Below are positions 56,132 to 64,000 of a DNA stretch of 64,000 nucleotides, piece by piece. The stretch is taken from contig NC_085116.1 of the NCBI RefSeq assembly GCF_030269925.1, forward strand, positions 11,594,001 to 11,658,000, written 5' to 3'. This DNA comes from Bombyx mori. Taxonomy: Eukaryota > Arthropoda > Insecta > Lepidoptera > Bombycidae. The notes under the pieces were generated by a model that had not been told where the DNA came from, did no database searches, and was given only the letters and a program-made list of their open reading frames with translations. A program made the position numbers and the translations under genes. Positions within the stretch are counted from its first letter, which is position 1. Each line of letters opens with the position of its first letter.

Positions 56132-57965
56132 AACTACTGTATTTATATCAACTTTCCTATATTAAAAAAAAATTAAATGCAATCGAGGGAAGCATTTATT
56201 TATAACATTAAATTTTCGGTGTTTAACACTCGCCTCGTTTTTTAATTATGTTGAAATTTCGGGATTTCACAAATAATTTGATTTAATAATTCAAATTATG
56301 ACATCGACTAATTTAAAAATCATAAAGGTAAGATACCACACTTAATATAGTGAAACTTGAAAAATTGTTTAAGCTGTCATGTCGATAAACACTTCGGGTT
56401 CTAGCGAAATAAATACGGTGGACTTTTATTCTTTGACAGACTTTTATAGACCCAATTTTTAATAAATAACATTTCTTCAATAAAAATGAAAGACTCGAAG
56501 AAATAATATTTTGAGACGTCACCCATAATATTGCTTTTGCATCAATCGCGACGGCGTACTGGATAATGTCAATTTTAATTAATATTATTTGCTGCTTTGC
56601 TCAATTTTGTTTTCACAAAATATAAGTGCCTAAAACTTTAAAAATCACTTCTACTTAAAATTAGAACTGACTACAGGATATCGTCTTTTATAAGCTATAA
56701 CCACGTTAATTATAATATGTCAAATATAAAACATAAAATTTCAGGCATCAAAGACGTCATCTGACCGGACAAAGACTTAATTATTTTAAGCTGAGCGAGC
56801 TTTCCCGTAATTTGTAGTTCATTCCCCGAGCACTAGTACTCATTTTATTGTATCGTCAGCTAGGGACCGGCTTTACCAGTACTGGGGTATTATTTCACAA
56901 ATTTTCAGGGAGTCTGCACTTTTCAAAAGTAACAATTTTCGTTCATCTTTCAAGATGTATAATCTCCTGAGGCTTTTTAGTGCATTGGAAGTTTTGATCT
57001 AATTCTAGTGCTTATTTATGAGGTTATATTACGACCGATTCCGAAAAATGAGAACACGTAATTTTGATAGATACAAACACGTGGTTTCGACGTTTTAGTT
57101 AGAGGATACAAGAAGTTAATTGTTTTCCATTTACTAGTACGTTTAGGCTGTTTACGTCTTATATCCGTTTTTAATTTCCATTTTCGAAGCCTACTCTTTA
57201 CACACGGTACAATTTATTATCTGGATGTGAATGAAACTCATCACGTTGTGGATGTGTTTATGTTTACGACAACTCAACATCAGCTCAACCGCTTGTTCAC
57301 CTTTTTAAAGAAAATAACCAGTGTATGACAATCGAGTCTTCGATAGTTGAGTCGATAACTTGAATATTGATGTCCTTATTATCTGACTTCAACAGGAAGT
57401 TCTCAATTCGCATTATATTTATTTTTCAACCTTAACCCCAGATTACCATCGTGCTCGGCTAAGAATAAAATTATTAGCAAAAAAAATCCTTTTGAGGCAT
57501 GTACTTGAAGAAAATATGTAGGTAACTGGGAACTATAATCCATTTGCTTCAATTATTGTGTTAACTTACCTAATTCTGAAATAAGATACCTTTTAGTGGA
57601 TTGAATGTAAACAATTCAGCCATTAAATTCAACCTTCGCTTTGTCCTATTTTTAACTACAACAAGGTAAGCGGTTTAAACTCTAAAGTACCAGGAGAACA
57701 GCGTCATGAGATAGTTGAAACAGCACAGGTAAACCACAGCCAACCCGGCCGTGTTCAAGAGCCGTCGGACGGACAGGACTAGTGTGCACCCGGAGCATTT
57801 CCAACTTGGCATGCTAGACTCGTCTAGTTACGCGACTTAATGAACTGAATTAGACTCAATTTGGGCAAGTTGTTGTGGCTATCAAAAACTAGTTTAATGT
57901 AGGTACTTAGTAATTTTTCTGTGCGCGTTTAGTTGTAAAAACGTCTAGTTTTTTAATCTATGATA
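56132..57965. other. 1.8 kb with no recognised feature
   Basis: AT-rich. Nothing recognised. Confidence 0.4.
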
Positions 57966-58238
57966 TATGAGGCCGTCAGCGCAAAAGTGACCTCAATTCA
58001 TATTCGTGTTTATGTAGGTATTGCAATTTGTTACATAATAAAATAAATTTAATACATAATAAATGTTGATGCAAAATCGGCACATAGATACACACAGATA
58101 ACAGATGCCTTTGTAAACATTATTTTTGCGCGTATTTTTTTTGCCGGCGAAATATTGTAAAGGTAAATTCAAACCTTAATATCTCCGTAAATAATAACTA
58201 TGGTAAGCTTAGGTCACTTTTGGGCTGATTGCCTCATA
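57966..58238. mobile_element. 273-bp MITE with TA target (Tc1/mariner-like)
   Basis: Inverted ends of 28 bp (25 identical) begin TATGAGGC and share CAAAAGTGACCT. TA lies on each side (57964-57965 and 58239-58240). No coding sequence. Confidence 0.8.
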
Positions 58239-58539
58239 TATAATGTTACTTTAACACTTCGATTGCCCATTTAATATATATTAACAGGATAATCCAAACG
58301 AATACCTGTCTGATATGCGACTTAAAATTGCTATAGACATTAGCATAATTTTATTATACACATATATACCAAGCTATTAGCATACTCATTCTTCAAGGCT
58401 TAAGGATTATATCTGGTACCTAATAGTATGTACAGTTTTTAATCACAAGCCATTGGTTTGCGACTTGTAGCTAAGTTATAAGTAGGTACAAATTACTTCT
58501 AACTATAAAAAAACATACGTAAATTGCAGTAGATCGCAG
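58239..58539. other. unannotated stretch
   Basis: Nothing recognised. Confidence 0.4.
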
Positions 58540-58628
58540 TCTGGCTGTGCTCCTGATATTGCTAATGAACAATGGCGATTACTTAGTTTTAGGTAGACCG
58601 TATACTCATCTGCGTACAATGGCAATTT
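58540..58628 (+). mobile_element. decayed LINE tail
   Basis: CTCCTGATATTGCTAATGAA, AATGGCGATTACTTAG and CCGTATACTCATCTGCGTAC follow the LINE 3' end of 5892-6094. Confidence 0.58.
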
Positions 58629-58639
58629 AAAATGAACTT

Positions 58640-58797
58640 CCGAATGATCCTTCGAATGATTACCAATTACGTATTAATTATTACCTATCAATGATTACCT
58701 ATTAATTATTACCATTTAATGATTACCTATTATTGAGTACCTATTAATTATTACCTATTAATGATTACCTTCTAATGATTACCTATTATTGACGAGA
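58640..58797 (+). repeat. minisatellite, ATGATTACCTATTA units
   Basis: About ten imperfect 14-15 bp units, such as AATGATTACCTATTA and AATTATTACCTATTA, in tandem. Confidence 0.9.
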
Positions 58798-60446
58798 AGC
58801 ATGTTTAGTACTAGCAGAATAACACTAGGGGGCCCCCAAATTCAGCTCTGTCTCGGACAAATGATCTTCATTTTACGAAGAGTTGCAGATCGATTGGTCA
58901 CAAACGTTATTAGAGAGAAAAAACTTCAAAATATATGATCGTCAGAAAATAGTAGATATGCTAAGGTTCGATTCCCGATGCAGAGCGATAAAACGCGTGA
59001 AAGATTCATCACAGCCCTCCGGGGAACGATTCCTCTTCAAACTTGTAGTCGACCCTCCGCCCTCTAGCTCCGTTATATCATATAATACGATATTTTTCAA
59101 AATTTCCTTTCAACTTAGTTGGGGAATCCCAAAGTATCCACTACGAATAAGTTTTACCGTTCAATTGCATTGTATATATAACGTGAGCTATAAATATGAT
59201 GTTGGGTATATTTAAAAATTTGATTAGTTTATTTCAGGAATCGATTTATCACCATCTCAGAATTAAAACGTCCTTATAACGAGATAGATTGCATTTTCTT
59301 AAGACTGGGAGGCAATCTAATAAAAATTCATTTAAAAATGACACTTGTCCGCCCCTTACTGCGGTCTAGCGCTTGGAGATGAGATTATTTTAAAAGTTTA
59401 AAATGCCGAGTTGTCTGTATTTAAAAAATATAAAAAAATTACATTATACACATACATCAACATATTTTTAAATAATTCATTTTTTCTTTTACTCACATCA
59501 AAACACCTATTTTCCGTATATCTGTAAATTTGTTTTTTTTTTCAACTAGTAAGCTCTAAGTAAGCATGTCGGAAGATTAAATAAGTATTTTCATTAATTT
59601 ACAATTTATATGCTCATGAGATCGTCATTGCTTAAAACGTATTTAAAGTCACAAATTTAATAAAAATATTATAATCATTTTATTATGATTAAGACGAAAT
59701 GAATGAATATTTAATTACCAGACTTAAAACTAAACTCCTTAAAACTATTTAAGGCGTTATTTTCAAACTATAAACATATTATTATGTTGAAAAGATTAAG
59801 TTCTCTTCATTGGTTAGTATTATAAGCAAATGATATAAAAAGAAAAATGTTTGTACGTTTTAGTTCCCAGCACAATATACGAAAAAAAAAAACTGCCATT
59901 CCGTTGCAAGCTGTCTGATTATGTACATAATGGCACTGAAGTGTCTTCCCAGAATTGCAGTATTTGGATTCAAAAATCCTCTTTAGATATAATCTTCTTT
60001 CGTTATTAGCAAACACTTATAAACAAACACAGGCAATAAACTATTTGCTACCTAATAACTTAATAGAGTGCAATATCCCGGTAACGAGACATTAGACGGT
60101 ACGGCACGCGCCAGTCAAATTGGCCGCTGCTTGATTACAATTAACTGCCAGCCGTGGCCTCCGGCTATCGAACACGGGGTGCGTCTTGACTAGAACTTCT
60201 GGTACTTTTAATACGCCTAGCCGCGTACAATTATGAAACTGCTATACAGCCCTAAATGTATCTCGAAATTATGTTTTGTTATTTTGATTGATTCGATTAT
60301 TCTCAATTTAAATGTTTAACGGCTGAACCTAAATTTAAATCTGAACACACGACCGCTTGCCGGCACTAATAAATCACTAATAAACTCCGGTCGACAATAA
60401 CATAATAGACTGATATCAGAGAACGCTGCTGCTCACACCCTAATGA
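58798..60446. other. 1.6 kb with no recognised feature
   Basis: A box B-like GGTTCGATTCCCGA at about 58963 stands alone without a tRNA fold. Nothing else was recognised. Confidence 0.4.
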
Positions 60447-60743
60447 TTTTTTTATTGCTTAGATGGGTGGACGAGCTCACAGCCCACCTAATGTTAAGTG
60501 CTTACTGGATCCTCCTACCCTCCTACCTGGAGGTCCTACCACCAGTAATTTACGCCAATTATAATTTTGCGGGTTTGATTTTTATTACACGATTTTATTC
60601 CTTTACCGTGGAAGTCAATCGTGAACATTTGTTAAGTACGTATTTCATTAGAAAAATTGGTACCCGCCCGCTGGATTCGAACCCCGTTGCATCGCTAGAT
60701 ACGAATGCACCGGACGTCTTATCCTTTAGGTCACGACGACTTC
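60447..60743 (-). repeat. Bm1 SINE with a different internal deletion
   Basis: The tail (GGGTGGACGAGCTCACAGCC) ends at GCTTACTGG and, after about 20 bp of filler (CTCCTACCCTCCTACCTGG), continues at AGGTCCTACCACCAGT through the complete head (GGATTCGAACCCC, TCACGACGACTT). About 150 bp of the body are lost. Confidence 0.88.
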
Positions 60744-61544
60744 AAACTGGTTCCACTACGCGCCTTTTACAAACGGGAAGAGGTGGTGTGTTATCTACTA
60801 ATCAGACTATCACAACATTGTAGTATCTAATGTAATTCAGAAAATATTAATAGATAAATCAAAATACAAACGCAAAGTACAAATAATCAAATCACTATGA
60901 TTTATTAGTAGCTATCTCGGTTATTAAGCTGCATCAAGACGGCAAATGCGTACGTTAGCCTTGCAACGTCTTAGCAAATGGTGTATGCCTACATTATCTA
61001 CTAGTATAATCGCTTACTACAAATATACATCAACAGGCATACGTATCTTCGGGCACAACGAAGGGATGTTCCATGGGGAGTGCTCTAAGAAATTGTTGAA
61101 AATTATCCCTAAATCTTCTTTAAATCATCGCACCGCCTTCAGTATTCATTTATACTAAATAGAATCACTGCGGTCAATAACAGTGCGTTTTTTTTATTTT
61201 GCAATCCGTCTTTAGAGTGATCGTTCCTCTTACTTTAATTTACAATACCTCATTGTAAAAATTTGGAATAAAAATAATGATTCAATAATATCTATATATT
61301 AATACGTGAAACAAAAACTTTGTTTCCATTTTTACGAAAATTGCACGGACAGAGAAGTATGAAATTACCCACACTTATACAGAATATAGAGAAGAAGTGC
61401 AGAATGTTAATATATTTTTTTAAATTATGTATTTGACTTGCATACACAAACATATATACTCTTTTGTTTATTTTTAAAGTCTGTAGTCTAATTGAGAATA
61501 ATAGATTAATATTGTTCGTCTTTAATATTATTTGTCTATAGTTT
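60744..61544. other. unannotated stretch
   Basis: AT-rich. Nothing recognised. Confidence 0.4.
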
Positions 61545-61800
61545 AGTCTTGGCGAAGTTTGAGATGGTATGGACATGTGATGAGACGAAATGAAAATGAG
61601 GTTGATAAGAGAATGTTAACTATGAGTGTGGAAGGATATAGAGAAAGAGGTAGACCTAAGAAGAAATGGATAGATTGCGTGAAAGGCGATATGAGTAAGA
61701 GGGGAGTGAGCGAAGAAATAGTATATGATAGCAGAGTATAAAAGGAGAAAACATGTTGCACCGACCCCAGGTGACTGGGAGAAGGGCAGGATAATGATGA
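61545..61800 (+). pseudogene. RTE-type LINE, ORF C-terminus and tail
   Basis: The frame from 61559 reads LRWYGHVMRRNENEVDKRM, then RGRPKKKWIDCVKGDM and YDSRV. An in-frame TAA follows where RTE proteins usually have Trp, and the frame continues KEKTCCTDPR to a TGA. This RWxGH-RR / GRPKKKW / DP ending is characteristic of RTE-clade LINEs. The tail is short GAT/ATGA repeats (GGATAATGATGAATGATGA), as RTE elements usually have. An extra base before 61559 breaks the upstream frame. Only the last 75 or so residues are present. Confidence 0.8.
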
Positions 61801-62161
61801 ATGATGAGTTTAGTCCTGGCAAAATCTGTGATAATAGAACTAGTCTTTGACAATAGAACCATAATAATGTTCAAACTTATAATTTCAATTAATTAAAGTC
61901 GAATTTCGACTACTGGGGGACCACTAGTTCTAATAGATACACAAGATAGAACAGACGAGACTCAGGTTTATTTTAGTTTCTCCTGGCATTTGCGTAGAAC
62001 GATGAAATCAACTGAAAGTGTAGCAAAGGTGACAGGAAGCGGGGTGCAACGGAGCGCGGCGAGTTGCGCTGACTCAGGACCCGACGCGAACCGTACTTGT
62101 GGTACTCGCAATTAACTAGATCGAGGAAAGAAATACAAAAAATATATTGAAATATTTAACA
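61801..62161. other. unannotated stretch
   Basis: Nothing recognised. Confidence 0.4.
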
Positions 62162-62675
62162 CTAGCTTTTGCCCGCGACTTAAGGGGCGACGCGAATAGT
62201 TCACAAATAATGCTTTATTTTAGAACAAATTTGGTTAGAATAAAACAGTTACAGTGAGCCAACCTTAACTTAGATACATATGCTGCCGCGGACTTTTTTT
62301 TAGATCTTTTAAAGGGGAACAATTTTTTTTTTATTGCTTAGAGGGGTGGACGAGCTCACAGCCCACCTGGTGCTAAGCGGTTACTGGAGCCCATATACAT
62401 CACGCAAATGCGCCACCCACCTTGAGATATAAGTTCTAAGGTCTCAAGTATAGTTACAACGACTGCCCCACCCTTCAAACCGAAACGCATTACTGCTTCA
62501 CGGCAGAAATAGGCAGGGTGGTGGTACCTACCCGCACTGTCATATTATTTTAGCGAAACTTTAACCGTTTCCACAGCGCACGCAGCGGAAGCTCTCAAAA
62601 GGAAAAAAAACTCAGATTTTGAAACATTCTTTATTGGTGCTCCGCTTTTATTGCTCTTAGCGTGATGTTATATAG
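62162..62675 (-). mobile_element. Helitron-like element, family F, interrupted by Bm1
   Basis: CTAGCTTTTGCCCGCGACTT after an A is the 3' end (minus strand) of a common lepidopteran Helitron type. Sequence on both sides of the Bm1 seems to belong to it (AACTTTAACCGTTTCCACAG after the insert). The 5' end is cut off at 62675 by an RTE tail. Confidence 0.6.
62323..62535 (-). repeat. Bm1 SINE, 5'-truncated, within Helitron F
   Basis: Well-conserved minus-strand copy from the T-run to GGTGGTACCTACCCGCA. Confidence 0.9.
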
Positions 62676-62735
62676 ACATGTTGTGCCGACCCCAGGTGAC
62701 TGGGATATGGGCAGACGAATGATAACATTTCTACA
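62676..62735 (+). mobile_element. short RTE LINE tail
   Basis: ACATGTTGTGCCGACCCCAG and TGACTGGGATATGGGCAGAC are nearly the same as 61752-61795, the very end of the RTE ORF and its tail. Confidence 0.75.
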
Positions 62736-64000
62736 CTGTAACGTAATTAAAAATATTTTTTCAGAGGGAACATAATTAATATAATGTTAGTTGAATCCTT
62801 TTTTTTATTCATTTCGCTAAATTATTCTATTCGACGAAAAAAAACGAGCAAAAGTGAATCAATCAACAACGACATCTCCACTGGTGGGCAGTTATTGCGA
62901 CAGCAGAATACTCGTATAATTTAAGCTATTGACGTATTATCCTGTATATGGTTGTGTATATTATAATAATATGCGGCTACCTTTAGTATGTATTTCATTA
63001 TGGTGAAAAACTCTTGGATTTTATGTAGGATTTGTGTAGGATTTTATCTTGAGTTTATTAAATTTTACAAACTGTTAATACACCGAAATTCGTATTTTTG
63101 CTTGTCAAATGCTAACCAAAGCCCGCGGGCATCATACAACGCCACACTCTTCGATACTTAAGTTTCAAGACCATTTACCTACTTGGACTGCAAAAAAAAA
63201 GGGTGCGTGTACTTATATACGCGCGTAAGAAGTTATACTTTATTTTTATTAAATATATTTTTTTTTTCATTTTAATCAATTTGAAAAAAAATCGATTAAA
63301 CAACATCCTCAAATACGCATATTGGCCATCCTTTTTTTTTACATCGTATAAATTCGGTAATTCTCGGTACGGTTCGGAAAGTTCACCTGCGGCTATATTC
63401 AGACTCGCCAAGCTACGTCGGTCGTATTGTAATGAGCGATTTAGTGGGCAACTTCATTCTATTAATTTTATGTCACGATGCGCGCGCATCGTAAAATTTC
63501 ACTCTCATCAATTTTTCATAACGCGCCTAAAGAAGTATAACTTTAATAAATTTCATTATCAGACAGAGGTGGAATTATTAAAATAATAATTTTATAAGTC
63601 ATTAGGTTATTTCCACAGTTCTGACGGCGTCTTTCCGGACTGCATATCGAAAACAATGGTAGGTTTCCAATGCCGCGAGTAAGCGATTTGGCACATTGCG
63701 CACGAGAGCTAGCGGGGCCACGCCATAATTACGTACCTACGAAATGTTAGCTGTCATTTAAATCTTGCACTGCTTAAATTTGAAGTGAACTCCAGTGAAG
63801 CCGTATTATTAATTTTATTCACCATACACAGTTTTATGGAAAAATCTCAATCGTTTTAAACTAAAATGAAGTGGGACAATTCACAATATAAGCCTAATAA
63901 ATAACAACACAAGTACTACTAAGACATGTTGTCTTAAATCGTATGTTAAAAACGTTTCATAAATATAAAAGCAATTTTGACAGTAGTAGGTAACTTGCTG
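62736..64000. other. 1.3 kb with no recognised feature
   Basis: AT-rich up to the window edge. ORFs at 63175-63586 are low-complexity (Lys/Ile/Phe) and show no motif. Confidence 0.4.

Noticed and set aside
58955..58985. GGTTCGATTCCCGA as a possible tRNA gene
   Set aside because: Upstream 70 bp do not form acceptor, D or anticodon arms.

Overview
This 64 kb window looks like gene-poor lepidopteran nuclear DNA, most likely from a silkworm (Bombyx). The reason is the repeat content. About 30 copies or fragments belong to one tRNA-derived SINE with box A/box B promoter motifs, which I recognise as the Bombyx Bm1 family. There are also many short Helitrons of lepidopteran type, two DD37D (maT-like) mariner elements, and several non-LTR retrotransposon remnants. 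The DNA is AT-rich and ORFs are short. I could not identify any exon of a host protein-coding gene. Everything coding-like that I recognise belongs to a transposable element, and all of it is broken or truncated. The only host-type gene relic is a degenerate U1 snRNA copy at 36242.

Layout. 1-7.5 kb: Bm1 copies, one Helitron, a LINE 3' end with its terminal codons intact (5892-6094), and an unexplained 59/61-bp inverted repeat (1968-2686). 7.5-9.3 kb: a mariner (7555-8860) sits inside a Helitron, and an uninterrupted relative of that Helitron at 16254-16563 supplies the empty site. 9.3-24 kb: Helitrons, many Bm1 copies (including an inverted full-length pair at 14.4-15.4 kb and a Bm1 inside an older Bm1 at 20.8 kb) and old LINE tails. 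24-29.5 kb: a reverse-transcriptase C-terminal pseudogene, a Helitron inside a Helitron (25833-26282) and a solo LTR with a 4-bp target duplication (29081-29454). 29.5-41 kb: old Bm1 and Helitron copies, a second solo-LTR candidate (34339-34646) and the U1 relic. 41.6-45.6 kb: a LINE ORF1 tail followed by a 3.6-kb LINE with a nearly intact endonuclease/reverse-transcriptase ORF broken by one frameshift. 46.3-47.7 kb: a three-layer nest of old Bm1, younger Bm1 and a recently inserted 5'-truncated R1-clade LINE with a perfect target duplication. 48.1-49.4 kb: a second mariner with 30-bp TIRs and a dead transposase. 49.4-64 kb: LINE 3' ends, three MITEs (52600, 55571, 57966), a minisatellite, Helitrons and more Bm1.

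How the parts relate. Nothing here forms an operon or pathway; the organising theme is transposons inserting into transposons. Two relationships matter most. First, the 3' tail of the Bm1 SINE is visibly related to the 3' tail of the LINE ending at 6094, which suggests that LINE's machinery copies Bm1. Second, several insertions can be read precisely: TA target for mariner, A|T target for Helitrons, 4-bp for the LTR, 8-bp for a hAT-type MITE and 13-14 bp for the R1-clade LINE. I found no CRISPR array, prokaryotic operon, tRNA gene or rRNA gene.
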